Shown piece after piece: positions 11,321 to 22,202 of a stretch of 64,000 nucleotides of DNA. Below the pieces are notes generated by a model. That model was given only the letters and a program-made list of their open reading frames with translations. It was not told the DNA's origin and ran no database searches. The stretch is taken from positions 1-64,000 of the forward strand of contig NZ_JABWSY010000005.1 of assembly GCF_013396335.1 (NCBI RefSeq), read 5' to 3'. This DNA comes from Bacillus sp. EB106-08-02-XG196. GTDB taxonomy: Bacteria > Bacillota > Bacilli > Bacillales > Cytobacillaceae. Position 1 is the stretch's first letter; every line of letters starts with the position of its first letter. A program made the translations under genes and the position numbers.

Positions 11321-11665
11321 ATGAAGAAAGAATTACGGGTAAAGAAGAATAAGGAATTCCAAGGGGCATTTCAAAAGGGACAATCATTCGCAAATCGACA
11401 ATTTGTTGTCTATAGTCTGAAGAAAGAGGATCAAGACTATTTTCGAATTGGGCTGTCTGTCAGCAAAAAAATTGGAAATGCTGTGATTAGAAATCAAATT
11501 AAAAGATACATAAGACAAGCTGTTTTCGAATTGTCAGATTTACTATTACCAGGTAATGATTATGTCATTATTGCTAGAAAACCTGCAGCCGAAATGGACT
11601 TTTTTGAGGTAAAAAAGAGCTTAACCCATGTATTTAAGGTTGGAAAGGTTTTAAAGAAAAGGTAG
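11321..11665 (+). CDS. rnpA: Ribonuclease P protein component
   Basis: Protein subunit that helps the RNase P ribozyme bind precursor tRNA for 5' maturation. The RNR motif region ([16 protein letters not shown]) is present. In this protein the motif reads RNQIKR rather than the common RNRIKR. The ATG at 11321 with GGAAGGTG upstream gives 114 residues, the usual length; an earlier in-frame TTG at 11297 is unlikely. It precedes spoIIIJ. Confidence 0.96.
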   Translation: MKKELRVKKNKEFQGAFQKGQSFANRQFVVYSLKKEDQDYFRIGLSVSKKIGNAVIRNQIKRYIRQAVFELSDLLLPGNDYVIIARKPAAEMDFFEVKKSLTHVFKVGKVLKKR

Positions 11666-11817
11666 TCTGGCAAAATAATATTGTATTCGCTTTAAATTTA
11701 TGAGACAAATTATTCTAATAGATGGTAAAATACCTATGAAATATTCCAATTTGATATTCACAAAAAAGGGTATTCATACTTAAATAGTATATATATTGTT
11801 CAAGGAGGAAAATTCGG

Positions 11818-12594
11818 TTGAAAAAACGAATATTACTATTGATTGGTATCGTTTCTGTGTTTTTGTTCTTAACAGGATGTACAGAAATTAATAAGCCGAT
11901 TGATGCTGAAAGTACAGGCTTTTGGAACGAGTACATTGTCTATCCGCTTTCCTGGATCATTGTGAAAGGTGCAGAAATCCTTGGTGGAAGCTTTGGTTTT
12001 TCATTGATTGTCGTTACACTCTTAATTCGGTTAGCGATCTTACCACTGATGATAAAGCAGACTAGAAGCTCAAAGGCCATGCAGGCTTTGCAGCCAGAGA
12101 TGAAGGCTCTTAGGGAAAAATACAGCTCCAAGGATCAGAAGACACAACAGAAATTACAGCAAGAAACCATGGCACTTTTTCAAAAGCATGGAGTAAATCC
12201 GATGGCTGGATGTTTTCCATTAATCGTCCAAATGCCTATCCTAATTGGTTTCTACCATGCAATTTCAAGAACAAGAGAAATTGCTGATCACAGTTTCCTG
12301 TGGTTTGATCTAGGGGATAAGGATCCTTTTTATATCTTACCGATTATTGCAGGTATCACCACATTTATTCAGCAAAAATTAATGATGGCCGGACAAGAGC
12401 ATAATCCGCAAATGGCGATGATGCTTTGGATGATGCCGATTATGATTGTTATTTTTGCTTTTAATTTCCCTGCAGCTCTTTCCTTGTATTGGGTAGTAGG
12501 AAATCTTTTCATGATCGTTCAAACCTATTTCATTAAAGGACCGGATCTGAAAAAGGTGCAGGAATCCGGTAAAGCGGGAGGAGCAAAAAAGTGA
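11818..12594 (+). CDS. spoIIIJ: Membrane insertase YidC/SpoIIIJ lipoprotein
   Basis: YidC/Oxa1-family insertase that helps membrane proteins fold into the bilayer; the B. subtilis orthologue is also needed for sigma-G activation in the forespore. A lipoprotein signal with lipobox LTGC (cysteine near residue 21) is followed by five predicted membrane segments and a basic C-terminal tail. The start is TTG at 11818 with AAGGAGG upstream. Length is 258 residues. The stop overlaps the start of jag by four bases, so the pair is coupled. Confidence 0.96.
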   Translation: MKKRILLLIGIVSVFLFLTGCTEINKPIDAESTGFWNEYIVYPLSWIIVKGAEILGGSFGFSLIVVTLLIRLAILPLMIKQTRSSKAMQALQPEMKALREKYSSKDQKTQQKLQQETMALFQKHGVNPMAGCFPLIVQMPILIGFYHAISRTREIADHSFLWFDLGDKDPFYILPIIAGITTFIQQKLMMAGQEHNPQMAMMLWMMPIMIVIFAFNFPAALSLYWVVGNLFMIVQTYFIKGPDLKKVQESGKAGGAKK

Positions 12595-13211
12595 AACAAG
12601 TAACTGCTACCGGACAAACAGTCGTAGAAGCAGTGGAATCAGCTTTAGCTCAATTAAACACAACAAGAGACCGCGCAGATGTAGCTATTATCGATGAAGG
12701 TAAAAAAGGTATATTTGGAATTTTTGGTTCGCGTCCAGCTGTCGTTAAGGTTACGGTGATTATTGACCCAATTGAGGAAGCAAGGAAGTTTCTGCTTCAG
12801 GTTAGTGAACAAATGGGAGCTCCCATCAGTATTGAAATGAAACGCGATGGAAAACAAGTTTTGTTCGTTATGACGGGAGAAAAAATTGCTCTTTTGATTG
12901 GAAAAAGAGGACAAACTTTAAATTCACTCCAATATTTAGCACAGCTAATCATTAATCGCTTTTCAAATCAATACTTAACACTTATCTTGGATGCGGAGGA
13001 TTACCGGAATCGAAGAAATGATACGTTGATACAATTAGCTCATCGTCTTGCACTAAAGGCTTTAAAGACTGGCAAGGATGTAGCATTGGAACCGATGCCT
13101 TCATACGAGCGTAAAGTCATTCACACAGCTTTATCCGATAACAAACGAGTAAAAACTTTTTCAGATGGATCAGATCCACACAGACATATCGTTATTTCAC
13201 CAGCCAAATAA
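12591..13211 (+). CDS. jag: RNA-binding protein Jag/KhpB
   Basis: Single-stranded nucleic acid-binding protein with an N-terminal Jag domain ([16 protein letters not shown]), a KH domain ([13 protein letters not shown], GxxG loop intact) and a C-terminal R3H domain ([13 protein letters not shown]). It is the SpoIIIJ-associated partner and starts with a GTG overlapping the spoIIIJ stop. Length (206) is normal. A strong terminator follows. Confidence 0.95.
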   Translation: MKQVTATGQTVVEAVESALAQLNTTRDRADVAIIDEGKKGIFGIFGSRPAVVKVTVIIDPIEEARKFLLQVSEQMGAPISIEMKRDGKQVLFVMTGEKIALLIGKRGQTLNSLQYLAQLIINRFSNQYLTLILDAEDYRNRRNDTLIQLAHRLALKALKTGKDVALEPMPSYERKVIHTALSDNKRVKTFSDGSDPHRHIVISPAK

Positions 13212-13220
13212 TATAATTCG

Positions 13221-13254
13221 AAAGACATCCTTTGTCGAAGGATGTCTTTTTTTG
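13221..13254 (+). terminator. Terminator after jag
   Basis: AAAGACATCC/GGATGTCTTT perfect ten-base stem followed by seven T, ten bases past the jag stop codon. Confidence 0.92.
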
Positions 13255-13323
13255 CCGTTTGTCGAAAGTTAGATTCAAAAAGCAGCGGTTTATAACAATT
13301 ATATGAAATCTCTTGTTTTATTG

Positions 13324-13380
13324 TTATTCACATGTGGATAAGTTAAAATAATACGTAGTCATTAAACAGGTTGTGGATAA
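13324..13380. promoter_or_regulatory. DnaA-box cluster upstream of mnmE
   Basis: TTATTCACA (13324-13332, one mismatch) abuts TGTGGATAA (13333-13341, perfect), and a third perfect TGTGGATAA lies at 13372-13380. The first two form an inverted pair. DnaA-box clusters near trmE (mnmE) have been described in B. subtilis as origin-proximal DnaA-binding regions. The cluster also sits in the promoter region of mnmE, so DnaA could affect its transcription. Confidence 0.8.
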
Positions 13381-13491
13381 TTAGCTAAAGGATTTCTGGT
13401 TTTTCAGATGAGGATTCTGTGGTATTCTAATAATTTGGTGCAAAATAACGTTTATATATATAGATTAATTTTAAAAAGAGTGGTGAAAGTA

Positions 13492-14877
13492 ATGGAATTT
13501 GATACGATAGCTGCTATATCGACACCAATGGGTGAGGGAGCAATTGCAATTGTACGATTGAGTGGCGATGATTCCATTAAAATTGCGGATCAAGTTTTTC
13601 GAAGCATCGGTGGTAAAAGGTTGATAGAAGTTCCGACACATACGATCCATTATGGACATTTAATCAATCCTAAGAATGAGCAAGTGATTGAAGAAGTAAT
13701 GATATCAGTTATGAAGGGCCCAAAAACTTTTACAAAAGAGGATGTAGTGGAAATTAATTGTCACGGCGGGATTGTTTCCGTTAATCGAGTACTGCAGCAT
13801 GTATTAGCCTATGGGGCTCGGCTGGCAGAACCAGGTGAATTCACGAAACGGGCATTTTTAAACGGACGGATAGATTTATCTCAGGCAGAAGCTGTAATGG
13901 ATTTGATTAGAGCCAAAACAGATCGGGCTATGAATGTAGCATTGGGCCAAATGGAAGGGCGATTATCAAAATTAATTAGGGGATTGCGCCAGGAAATTTT
14001 AGAGGTACTCGCACATGTTGAAGTGAACATCGATTATCCGGAATATGATGATGTCGAAGAAATGACTCATAAAATGCTATTAGAAAAAGCCATGTATGTT
14101 CGTGATGAACTAAAAAAATTGCTGCAAACTTCTCAGCAAGGAAAAATATTGCGTGAAGGACTTTCTACGGTCATTGTTGGCCGCCCAAACGTTGGAAAAT
14201 CTTCGTTATTAAATAGTCTTGTACAGGAAAACAAAGCGATTGTCACAGATATACCTGGAACAACCCGTGATGTTATTGAGGAATATGTCAATGTACGCGG
14301 AGTGCCGCTTAGACTGTTAGACACGGCAGGAATAAGGGAAACAGAAGATATTGTTGAAAGAATCGGAGTTGAAAAATCCCGACAAGTTTTAAAAGAAGCC
14401 GATTTAATCTTGTTAGTGTTAAATCATGCTGATAAATTTACAAAAGAGGATGAAAATCTTTTTGAGGCTGTTAAAGGCATGGATGTGATTGTCATTGTCA
14501 ATAAGACAGACCTCACGCAGCGAATTGATATGGATCGTGTAAGGGAATTGGCAAGAGAGCATAAAATTGTCACTACCTCATTATTAGAGGACCGTGGCGT
14601 GGATGAGCTTGAGGAAGCAATATCCTCCTTGTTCTTTGCAGGGACAATTGACGCTGGTGATATGACCTATCTATCGAACAGCCGCCATATTGCTTTGATT
14701 GGCCAAAGTTTGCATACAATAGAAGAAGCGATTGCTGGAGTAGAAATGGGAACTCCAATTGATATCGTTCAAATAGATATTACAAGGACCTGGGAATTGC
14801 TTGGTGAAGTAATCGGAGATAGTGTACACGAAAGCCTCATTGACCAGCTATTTTCACAGTTCTGTTTAGGTAAATAA
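13492..14877 (+). CDS. mnmE: tRNA modification GTPase MnmE
   Basis: GTPase that with MnmG forms the (carboxymethyl)aminomethyl group on U34 of certain tRNAs. The N-terminal tetrahydrofolate-binding domain is followed by a helical domain with inserted G domain (G1 GRPNVGKSS at 230-238, G3 DTAG, G4 NKTD) and the invariant C-terminal cysteine motif FCLGK. The start is the ATG at 13492, which gives 461 residues, matching the family. It heads the mnmE-mnmG-rsmG-noc series. A structured repeat-like element separates it from mnmG. Confidence 0.97.
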   Translation: MEFDTIAAISTPMGEGAIAIVRLSGDDSIKIADQVFRSIGGKRLIEVPTHTIHYGHLINPKNEQVIEEVMISVMKGPKTFTKEDVVEINCHGGIVSVNRVLQHVLAYGARLAEPGEFTKRAFLNGRIDLSQAEAVMDLIRAKTDRAMNVALGQMEGRLSKLIRGLRQEILEVLAHVEVNIDYPEYDDVEEMTHKMLLEKAMYVRDELKKLLQTSQQGKILREGLSTVIVGRPNVGKSSLLNSLVQENKAIVTDIPGTTRDVIEEYVNVRGVPLRLLDTAGIRETEDIVERIGVEKSRQVLKEADLILLVLNHADKFTKEDENLFEAVKGMDVIVIVNKTDLTQRIDMDRVRELAREHKIVTTSLLEDRGVDELEEAISSLFFAGTIDAGDMTYLSNSRHIALIGQSLHTIEEAIAGVEMGTPIDIVQIDITRTWELLGEVIGDSVHESLIDQLFSQFCLGK

Positions 14878-14880
14878 GAA

Positions 14881-15010
14881 AAGCGGAGGCGGCTTCGGAA
14901 CAAGCACAGCTTGTTCCTGCGAAGGCTATTCTAAGGAGTTTTCCTTAGTGTTCAGCCCCGACAAGCGCTGGACCGAAGTGACCTCGAGGGGCTAGACGCC
15001 GGAGCTAGAC
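14881..15010. repeat. Structured intergenic element between mnmE and mnmG
   Basis: This 130-bp, GC-richer stretch contains three inverted repeats: GAACAAGC/GCTTGTTC (14898-14916), CTAAGGA/TCCTTAG (14931-14948) and AGCCCC/GGGGCT (14954-14993). A GGCG/CGCC pair (14888-14891 with 14996-14999) could close the whole unit. It contains no gene and no T-run. It resembles dispersed intergenic repeats seen in Bacillaceae, but only one full copy is in this window. Confidence 0.65.
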
Positions 15011-15037
15011 AATAGTTTTTGAAAGAGGAGGAAAGAG

Positions 15038-16927
15038 ATGTCATACGAAGCAGGTAATTTTGACGTTGTGGTCATTGGTGCCGGACATGCTGGCTGTGAG
15101 GCGGGCCTCGCGGCGGCACGATTGGGTGCGAAAACATTAATGATTACCATTAACCTTGATATGGTTGCCTTTATGCCTTGTAATCCATCGATTGGCGGAC
15201 CTGCAAAAGGAATTGTTGTCCGGGAAATAGATGCACTAGGCGGGGAAATGGGGAAAAATATAGATAAAACACATATTCAAATGAGAATGTTGAATACTGG
15301 AAAGGGTCCTGCAGTCCGTGCATTGCGGGCACAGGCAGATAAAGTTGACTATCAATCTGAAATGAAAAAAACGATTGAAGACACACCAAACCTGACACTC
15401 CTTCAAGGTATGGTTGAAAGACTGATTGTTGAGGACGGGATTTGTGTAGGGGTCATTACAAAAACAGGTGCCATTTACCGCGCAAAAACAGTTATTATTA
15501 CGACGGGTACGTATCTTCGTGGTGAAATTATCCTTGGAGAATTGAAGTATTCAAGCGGCCCTAATAACCAACAGCCATCTATCAAGTTATCTGAGCATTT
15601 AGAAGAACTTGGGTTTGCGTTGGTTCGTTTTAAGACAGGAACTCCGCCACGGGTTAATAGTCATACGATTGATTACAGCAAAACAGAGATTCAGCCGGGC
15701 GACGAGGTTCCAAGAGCATTCTCGTATGAAACGACTAAATATATTACTGACCAGCTGCCATGTTGGTTAACTTATACAAATGAACAAACGCATACGTTAA
15801 TTGATCAAAACCTGCATCGTTCACCGATGTATTCTGGAATGATCAAAGGAACAGGTCCGCGTTACTGTCCATCGATTGAAGATAAAGTGGTTCGTTTTAA
15901 TGATAAACCGCGCCATCAAATTTTCCTTGAGCCAGAAGGAAGAAATACACATGAGGTTTATGTTCAAGGCTTATCGACTAGTCTGCCTGAGGATGTCCAG
16001 CAGCAGCTCCTTAGATCTATTCCAGGATTAGAAAATGTTCAAATGATGAGATCTGGATATGCGATTGAATATGATGCGATTGATCCAACTCAGCTTTGGC
16101 CGACACTTGAAACAAAGGTTGTAAAAAATCTCTTTACAGCTGGTCAAATTAACGGTACCTCCGGATATGAAGAAGCAGCGGGACAAGGTATTATGGCTGG
16201 TATTAATGCTGGATTGAATGCACTTGGAAAAGAACCGTTAATTCTTAGTCGTTCAGATGCCTATATTGGTGTGTTAATTGATGATTTAATCACAAAAGGA
16301 ACAAGTGAACCGTATCGTTTGTTAACATCAAGAGCGGAGTATCGCTTGTTACTACGCCATGATAATGCTGACTTACGGTTAACGGAAATTGGTCACTCAA
16401 TTGGTCTGATACCAGAGGAGCGTTATCAAAGATTTTTAGCTAAAAGGGACGCGGTTGAGGCGGAAAAAGAAAGACTTTCATCGGTCCGCATAAAACCTTC
16501 AACAGAAGTTCAAGAGTTAATCCGAAGCATGGGCGGCAGTGAGCTTAAAGATGGAATCCTTGCTGCAGATTTATTAAAACGACCTGAAATGTCCTATGAA
16601 CACATTGAAAAGCTGACACCTAGTGAGGTGGAATTAGATCAGGACATTAAAGAGCAGGTAGAAATCCAAGTTAAATATGAAGGATACATTGAAAAATCGC
16701 TTCAGCAGGTTGAACGTTTAAAGAAGATGGAAAACAAGAAAATCCCTGAAAATATCGATTATGATTCCATATCAGGACTTGCAAATGAAGCAAAGCAAAA
16801 TTTAAAACAAATCAAACCATTATCACTTGCCCAAGCTTCAAGAATCTCTGGAGTAAATCCAGCCGATATCTCAATCCTCCTTATCTATTTAGAACAAGGA
16901 AGAATAGCAAAAACAAGTAATTCATAA
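15038..16927 (+). CDS. mnmG: tRNA modification enzyme MnmG (GidA)
   Basis: FAD-dependent partner of MnmE. The Rossmann dinucleotide-binding motif [10 protein letters not shown] at the N-terminus and the conserved [10 protein letters not shown] stretch identify the family, and the C-terminal helical domain binds MnmE and tRNA. The 629-residue length is typical. AGAGGAGG upstream of the ATG is a strong ribosome binding site. Confidence 0.98.
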   Translation: MSYEAGNFDVVVIGAGHAGCEAGLAAARLGAKTLMITINLDMVAFMPCNPSIGGPAKGIVVREIDALGGEMGKNIDKTHIQMRMLNTGKGPAVRALRAQADKVDYQSEMKKTIEDTPNLTLLQGMVERLIVEDGICVGVITKTGAIYRAKTVIITTGTYLRGEIILGELKYSSGPNNQQPSIKLSEHLEELGFALVRFKTGTPPRVNSHTIDYSKTEIQPGDEVPRAFSYETTKYITDQLPCWLTYTNEQTHTLIDQNLHRSPMYSGMIKGTGPRYCPSIEDKVVRFNDKPRHQIFLEPEGRNTHEVYVQGLSTSLPEDVQQQLLRSIPGLENVQMMRSGYAIEYDAIDPTQLWPTLETKVVKNLFTAGQINGTSGYEEAAGQGIMAGINAGLNALGKEPLILSRSDAYIGVLIDDLITKGTSEPYRLLTSRAEYRLLLRHDNADLRLTEIGHSIGLIPEERYQRFLAKRDAVEAEKERLSSVRIKPSTEVQELIRSMGGSELKDGILAADLLKRPEMSYEHIEKLTPSEVELDQDIKEQVEIQVKYEGYIEKSLQQVERLKKMENKKIPENIDYDSISGLANEAKQNLKQIKPLSLAQASRISGVNPADISILLIYLEQGRIAKTSNS

Positions 16928-16954
16928 TTTTTTTAAAAAGAGGAAGTTTTGCTG

Positions 16955-17671
16955 ATGAACATCGAACAATTCAAAGCCATGCTTCTTGAGAAGGGGATTA
17001 CCCTTAGCGATGAGCAGCTAGATCAATTTGAGAAATACTTTCATACCTTGGTTGAATGGAATGAGAAAATGAACCTAACGGCCATCACCGAACAAGGTGA
17101 TGTCTATTTAAAACATTTCTATGATTCCATATCTGCTGCGTTTTATTTTGATTTCACGCAGCCCCTTCATCTCTGTGATGTCGGTGCAGGTGCAGGATTT
17201 CCAAGTATTCCATTAAAAATCGCCTTTCCTCATTTAGAAGTGACAATCGTTGATTCATTAAATAAGCGAATTTCCTTTTTAAATCATTTAGCAAATGTAT
17301 TAAAATTGGAAAAGGTCCACTTCATTCATGATCGCGCTGAAACCTTTGGGGTTAATCCGTCCCATAGGGAGTCCTATGACCTTGTGACAGCCAGAGCCGT
17401 TGCTAGAATGTCAGTTCTTAGTGAACTTTGCCTTCCTCTTGTGAAAGTGGGAGGACATTTCGTCGCGATGAAGGCAGCTCATGCGAATGATGAATTAAGT
17501 GTTGGACAGAAGGCAATCAGTACACTTGGGGGAAAATTAGAACAGATGTTTACCTTCACTTTACCGATGGAAGAAAGTGAAAGAAATATCCTTGTGATTA
17601 AAAAAGAAAAGCAAACGCCGAAAAAATATCCGCGAAAACCAGGGACACCTGGTAAAATGCCAATTGAATAA
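16955..17671 (+). CDS. rsmG: 16S rRNA (guanine-N7) methyltransferase RsmG
   Basis: SAM-dependent enzyme that methylates the N7 of G527 (E. coli numbering) of 16S rRNA. The SAM-binding motif [15 protein letters not shown] is clear. The preferred start is ATG at 16955 (238 residues), behind AGAGGAAG; the in-frame TTG six bases earlier is less likely. The lysine-rich C-terminus is normal. Confidence 0.96.
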   Translation: MNIEQFKAMLLEKGITLSDEQLDQFEKYFHTLVEWNEKMNLTAITEQGDVYLKHFYDSISAAFYFDFTQPLHLCDVGAGAGFPSIPLKIAFPHLEVTIVDSLNKRISFLNHLANVLKLEKVHFIHDRAETFGVNPSHRESYDLVTARAVARMSVLSELCLPLVKVGGHFVAMKAAHANDELSVGQKAISTLGGKLEQMFTFTLPMEESERNILVIKKEKQTPKKYPRKPGTPGKMPIE

Positions 17672-17781
17672 TCGAGTTAAGAGTGGATTATTTTGTTGAA
17701 ATAATCAATCGGTTTTGGCAGGAAGAAAACAGTTTGATAGCGAAATAAGTAATAGGGAGTTTCGTAAAGGTGGTGTTGGGG

Positions 17782-18666
17782 ATGAAGAATTCGTTTTCAC
17801 GCTTTTTTGGCCTCGGCGAAAAAGGAGATCAAAAGGTTGAGTTAGAGAAAGAGCTTGAAACGGAGTTAGAAGAAGAGCTGGATGCTGTAAAAAATGAGGA
17901 AATAAAAAGGATTCCGATTGATAGTATTGTTCCAAATCGTTTTCAGCCTCGAACCGTATTTGATGATGAAAAAATAGAGGAATTATCACGAACAATTCAT
18001 ACTCACGGAATCATTCAGCCAATTGTAGTACGGCAGTTTGAAGGAAATTATGAAATTATTGCCGGTGAGCGCCGCTACCGGGCTATGAAGAAGCTCGGCT
18101 GGGAGGAAGCACCAGCAATTATAAAAAATTATTCAGACAGAGAAACCGCCTCTGTTGCTTTAATTGAAAACCTGCAGCGGGAAGAACTATCGCCTATTGA
18201 AGAGGCAATTGCTTATGGAAAGCTTCTTGAACTGCACAACTTAACGCAAGAAGCGCTTGCTCAGCGCCTCGGAAAAGGTCAGTCAACCGTTGCAAATAAG
18301 CTCAGACTTTTAAAGCTGCCACAGCTTATTCAAGAATCCTTGTTAAATAAAGAAATAACAGAACGGCATGCTCGAGCACTTATTCCACTTAAAGATCCTG
18401 AGAAGCAGGTTTTGTTCTTACAAGAAATAATTGAAAAGAATCTTAATGTAAAGCAAACAGAGGACAGAGTTGCCAGGATATTAGAAGAAAAGAACCAAAA
18501 ACCAAAGCCAAAAAGGAAAGCATTCTCAAAAGATATGAGAATTGCTGTAAATACCATAAGGCAATCGTTAACTATGGTTTCTGATAATGGGATTAATCTC
18601 GACTCGGAAGAAGAAGAATTTGAAGATTATTATCAATTTACAATAAAAATTCCAAAGAAAAAATAA
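17782..18666 (+). CDS. noc: Nucleoid occlusion protein Noc
   Basis: ParB-related CTP switch protein that binds its own DNA sites and blocks FtsZ assembly over the nucleoid. The N-terminal amphipathic membrane-targeting helix ([11 protein letters not shown]), the CTP-binding ParB domain ([27 protein letters not shown]) and helix-turn-helix ([23 protein letters not shown]) are visible. ATG at 17782 fits the family N-terminus better than the earlier GTG at 17770. It lies next to the soj/spo0J pair from which it arose by duplication. Confidence 0.95.
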   Translation: MKNSFSRFFGLGEKGDQKVELEKELETELEEELDAVKNEEIKRIPIDSIVPNRFQPRTVFDDEKIEELSRTIHTHGIIQPIVVRQFEGNYEIIAGERRYRAMKKLGWEEAPAIIKNYSDRETASVALIENLQREELSPIEEAIAYGKLLELHNLTQEALAQRLGKGQSTVANKLRLLKLPQLIQESLLNKEITERHARALIPLKDPEKQVLFLQEIIEKNLNVKQTEDRVARILEEKNQKPKPKRKAFSKDMRIAVNTIRQSLTMVSDNGINLDSEEEEFEDYYQFTIKIPKKK

Positions 18667-18682
18667 AATAATCACAAAATGG

Positions 18683-18716
18683 AACCAGACTTTTAAGCAG
18701 TTTGGTTTTTATTTTT
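18683..18716 (+). terminator. Terminator after noc
   Basis: AACCAGACT/AGTTTGGTT stem (one G-T pair) followed by TTTTATTTTT, 16 bp past the noc stop codon. It separates noc from the soj operon. Confidence 0.75.
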
Positions 18717-18903
18717 GTATACAAGGAATCATTTTTGTAAAATAATGTAAAAGCAACTTCCATCTTCACTAATATTTTTTCAAAAAAAATAACAATAAAT
18801 CAGTTTCATGATAAAATAAATAGCATGGAAATTTTAATTTACTAGTTTTACTAGTTTATATGACTAAATTTAGTATTTTATTTGAAACAAGGTAGGTGAC
18901 ATC

Positions 18904-19665
18904 GTGGGCAAAACCATTGCAATCGCGAATCAAAAGGGCGGAGTTGGAAAGACAACAACCTCTGTCAATCTAGGCGCCTGCTTAGCATACATTGGGAAAA
19001 AGGTTTTATTAGTAGACATTGATCCACAAGGGAATGCAACAAGCGGAATTGGTATTGAAAAAGCAGAAGTAGAACAGTGTATATATGATGTTTTGGTAGA
19101 TGATGTGGAAGCAAAGGATGTTATAAAACCAACATCCGTAGAGAATTTATATGCTATACCAGCTACTATTCAGCTAGCAGGAGCAGAGATTGAGCTGGTT
19201 CCTACTATCTCAAGAGAAGTCCGATTAAAGCGGGCTCTTGAAGAAGTCAAGGATCAATTTGATTATATTATTATTGATTGCCCGCCTTCATTAGGATTAT
19301 TGACGCTTAACTCCTTAACTGCTTCTGACTCTGTGTTAATCCCTGTTCAATGTGAATATTATGCTTTAGAAGGTTTGAGTCAGTTACTAAATACAGTGCG
19401 ATTAGTACAAAAACACTTAAACCAAGACTTGAAAATAGAAGGCGTATTATTAACGATGCTCGATGCCCGAACCAATCTAGGCATCCAAGTAATCGAAGAA
19501 GTTAAAAAGTATTTTCAAGACAAAGTATATAAAACTATTATTCCAAGAAATGTACGTCTAAGTGAGGCTCCGAGTCATGGTGAACCAATTATTAATTATG
19601 ATTCAAAATCTCGTGGGGCAGAAGTTTATTTAGATCTAGCAAAGGAAGTGGTCTCAAATGGCTAA
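18904..19665 (+). CDS. soj: Chromosome partitioning ATPase Soj (ParA)
   Basis: Deviant Walker ATPase that works with Spo0J on origin segregation and regulates DnaA activity. The N-terminus [18 protein letters not shown] carries the deviant Walker A with signature lysine, and [12 protein letters not shown] is Walker B. It starts with GTG at 18904 (253 residues). Its stop codon overlaps the start of spo0J by eight bases. Confidence 0.98.
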   Translation: MGKTIAIANQKGGVGKTTTSVNLGACLAYIGKKVLLVDIDPQGNATSGIGIEKAEVEQCIYDVLVDDVEAKDVIKPTSVENLYAIPATIQLAGAEIELVPTISREVRLKRALEEVKDQFDYIIIDCPPSLGLLTLNSLTASDSVLIPVQCEYYALEGLSQLLNTVRLVQKHLNQDLKIEGVLLTMLDARTNLGIQVIEEVKKYFQDKVYKTIIPRNVRLSEAPSHGEPIINYDSKSRGAEVYLDLAKEVVSNG

Positions 19666-20515
19666 AGGTTTAGGAAAAAAAGGCATAAATGCGTTTTTTA
19701 CAAATATCGAAGCCGGTAAGGAAGAGACTGTCCAGGAAATTAGTTTAAAGGAATTGCGTCCAAATCCTTACCAGCCAAGAAAAACCTTCCAACAAGAGGC
19801 CATTGATGAGCTAAAGGCTTCTATATTAGAGCATGGAATACTCCAGCCTCTTGTGGTAAGAAAAAGCATAAAAGGGTATGAAATTGTTGTCGGAGAAAGA
19901 CGCTTTCGAGCTGCTAAGGAAGCAAAACTAGACACTGTTCCAGCTGTTGTTAGAGAGTTAACAGAGCAGCAAATGATGGAATTAGCAGTATTGGAAAATC
20001 TTCAGCGGGAAGATCTAAACGCGATTGAAGAAGGACAAGCATACCAAACGTTAATGGAAAAGTTAAATTTTACCCAAGAAGAGGTAGCAAAGCGTCTAGG
20101 AAAAAGCCGCCCGCATGTAGCCAATCATATCCGTCTTCTCTCTCTACCTGCTAAGATTCAAGAGTTAATTTCAACCGAGAAAATTTCAATGGGACATGGC
20201 CGAGCACTCCTAGGGCTGAGACAAAAGGCAAAGCTGCCAGCTGTAGTTGATAAAATTATTCAGGAATCGTTGAATGTCCGCCAACTGGAAAAACTTATCC
20301 AACAATTAAATGAAAATGTTCCACGTGAAACAAAAAAGCCAGAAAAGAAAAAGGATGTGTTTATCCAGGAGCGTGAACACTCCCTTCGCGAACGCTTTGG
20401 TACGACGGTAAACATTAAGAAATCCAAAAATAAAGGGAAAATTGAAATTGAATTTTTCTCCGAAGAAGATTTAGAACGGATTCTAGAAATGCTAAGCAAG
20501 GAAGAAGCTTATTAA
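19658..20515 (+). CDS. spo0J: Chromosome partitioning protein Spo0J (ParB)
   Basis: CTP-dependent clamp that loads at parS, spreads on DNA and recruits SMC condensin to the origin; in B. subtilis also needed for sporulation through Soj. The CTP-binding motifs ([27 protein letters not shown]) and helix-turn-helix ([23 protein letters not shown]) are intact. The gene itself carries a perfect parS at 20317-20332, as in B. subtilis. Length is 285 residues. Confidence 0.98.
   Translation: MAKGLGKKGINAFFTNIEAGKEETVQEISLKELRPNPYQPRKTFQQEAIDELKASILEHGILQPLVVRKSIKGYEIVVGERRFRAAKEAKLDTVPAVVRELTEQQMMELAVLENLQREDLNAIEEGQAYQTLMEKLNFTQEEVAKRLGKSRPHVANHIRLLSLPAKIQELISTEKISMGHGRALLGLRQKAKLPAVVDKIIQESLNVRQLEKLIQQLNENVPRETKKPEKKKDVFIQEREHSLRERFGTTVNIKKSKNKGKIEIEFFSEEDLERILEMLSKEEAY
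20317..20332. other. parS centromere site within spo0J
   Basis: TGTTCCACGTGAAACA, an exact match to the Bacillus parS consensus, lies within the spo0J coding sequence. Spo0J/ParB nucleates here, so spo0J sits on its own loading site. Confidence 0.97.
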
Positions 20516-20541
20516 ACCATCAGAGGATGGTTTATTTTTTT
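20514..20541 (+). terminator. Terminator after spo0J
   Basis: AAACCATC/GATGGTTT stem followed by ATTTTTTT; it overlaps the spo0J stop codon and ends the partition operon. Confidence 0.85.
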
Positions 20542-20628
20542 GAAAATAAATAACTTTTCAAGTCTGCTTAAACATGATAGTTTAATACTATTATAAATTT
20601 CGAGATTCGAAGAATAGGTGAATAGATA

Positions 20629-21354
20629 ATGTTTTTATTAGGAACACTTGTAAATGGAGTACTAATTATAATTGGAGTGTTAATTGGAAGACTTTTAAAC
20701 AGAATTCCGGAAAGCATGAAAACAACAGTCATGTACGCGATAGGACTATCAGTGATTGTCCTAGGCTTACAAATGGGATTGAAAAGTGAGAATTTCCTAA
20801 TTGTGATTATTAGTTTGGTTATGGGAGCTGTTTTTGGGGAGCTTCTGCAATTGGAGGAAAAACTGAATCAACTTGGGCTTTGGCTGGAAAAGAAAATAGG
20901 TTCTAACGGAAAAGCTGCTGGAAAAGGCAGTATTGCTGAGGGATTCGTTACAGCAACCTTGATCTTTGTTATTGGCGCTATGGCAATAATAGGAGCACTG
21001 GATAGCGGAATACGCGGTGATCATGATGTTTTGTATACAAAAGGGCTCATCGATGGATTTACGTCTATTATTTTAACGACTACCTTAGGGATTGGTGTTA
21101 TTTTTTCTGCCATTCCTGTTATGCTTTATCAAGGAATTATTGCCTTGTTTGCCACCCAAATTAATACATTTGTTCCACAATTGTTGATGGACCAGTTCAT
21201 TGTTGAAATGACAGCGACAGGCGGTGTTATGATTTTCGCTATCGGTCTAAATCTAACAGGACTAGTGAAAATAAAGGTAGCAAACCTCCTCCCTGCTATT
21301 GTCGTGACAGGGCTTATCGTTACGATTCTCTATCTATATAATCTTTACTTGTAA
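20629..21354 (+). CDS. DUF554 family membrane protein
   Basis: A 241-residue multi-spanning membrane protein whose N-terminus (LLGTLVNGVLIIIGVLIGRLL) and overall hydrophobicity profile, about six to seven helices, match the DUF554 (YdfK-like) family. The family function is not established. It has its own gene slot after the spo0J terminator and converges on yyaC, sharing a terminator with it. Confidence 0.85.
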   Translation: MFLLGTLVNGVLIIIGVLIGRLLNRIPESMKTTVMYAIGLSVIVLGLQMGLKSENFLIVIISLVMGAVFGELLQLEEKLNQLGLWLEKKIGSNGKAAGKGSIAEGFVTATLIFVIGAMAIIGALDSGIRGDHDVLYTKGLIDGFTSIILTTTLGIGVIFSAIPVMLYQGIIALFATQINTFVPQLLMDQFIVEMTATGGVMIFAIGLNLTGLVKIKVANLLPAIVVTGLIVTILYLYNLYL

Positions 21355-21377
21355 TAGTTTACAATTTTTGTAAAAAC

Positions 21378-21413
21378 AAAAGAGCAATTGGAGTTATTCC
21401 AAATTGCTCTTTT
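21378..21413. terminator. Bidirectional terminator between DUF554 gene and yyaC
   Basis: AAAAGAGCAAT...ATTGCTCTTTT forms a long stem (an eleven-base arm plus TGGA/TCCA pairs). It carries A and T runs on each side, which suits two convergent genes. Confidence 0.88.
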
Positions 21414-22029
21414 AATTGGTTTTTTTCTGCTCTTGCTGTGCAAGTTCTTGCAGTCTTCCTTTTGTATGAAGAATACTTGCCTGATAAATTCCATTTGCGA
21501 TTGTTTTTGCCATTTTCATAACCAGGTTAAGCCGTGTATTTTGTAAGACAAAAAACTCCATAAAGCCGCTTACGTTGACGATCCCTGTTATGTGGATATT
21601 TCCAACGGCAGGAAGTTCTTTATTTACACCAGCACCAGGTTTAACCGGGCCATCACCTACCTGGATAACTCCAACATTTTTCATTCGTCCTAAACAGGCA
21701 TCAATCCCAATAATATAGGGATCATGATGTTTTATCGTTATTTCTTGCAAACGTTCATTTAGATTTACAGCATGAATGGGCTCATCTAGAGTACCATACA
21801 CATGAAAGGAAGAAATGTCCTTTTCCTCTAGTAGTGATCCTACAAGTGGTCCTAGTGAATCTCCGGTTGAGCGGTCAGTTCCAATACAAACAAAAACGAT
21901 TGGCCGCTCCGCATTCCTTGGCAGGAACCTTAAGAGCTCCATCGAAAGATTGTCAACAGCTTGAATATCATCATGAGGTATTCGCTGCGTGTTAGCCCTC
22001 CTATCCAAGAAACTAGGTATCAGATTCAT
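21412..22029 (-). CDS. yyaC: Sporulation protein YyaC (GPR-like putative spore protease)
   Basis: A 205-residue DUF1256 protein. The motif PIVFVCIGTDRSTGDSLGPLVG and the later IGIDACLGRMKNVGVIQVGDG are hallmarks of YyaC, which resembles the germination protease GPR and is expressed in sporulation in B. subtilis. It is divergent from the mscS gene and convergent with the DUF554 gene. This neighbourhood (after spo0J) is conserved in Bacillus. Its precise substrate is not known. Confidence 0.9.
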   Translation of the reverse strand: MNLIPSFLDRRANTQRIPHDDIQAVDNLSMELLRFLPRNAERPIVFVCIGTDRSTGDSLGPLVGSLLEEKDISSFHVYGTLDEPIHAVNLNERLQEITIKHHDPYIIGIDACLGRMKNVGVIQVGDGPVKPGAGVNKELPAVGNIHITGIVNVSGFMEFFVLQNTRLNLVMKMAKTIANGIYQASILHTKGRLQELAQQEQKKTN

Positions 22030-22202
22030 AAGTCCACTCCTCGGTCTTTTCTTTTTAACAGTATACGGAATATTAAGAAAATCTATACGTAGTCAAGCAA
22101 AGAATTCCAGTTGAAAAAATGAATAATTCACAATACTATAAAGTACAAAGGAAACTTGGTAAAATAAGTGTGATTCATCAGGTAAAGGGAAAGGGTGTTT
22201 AA

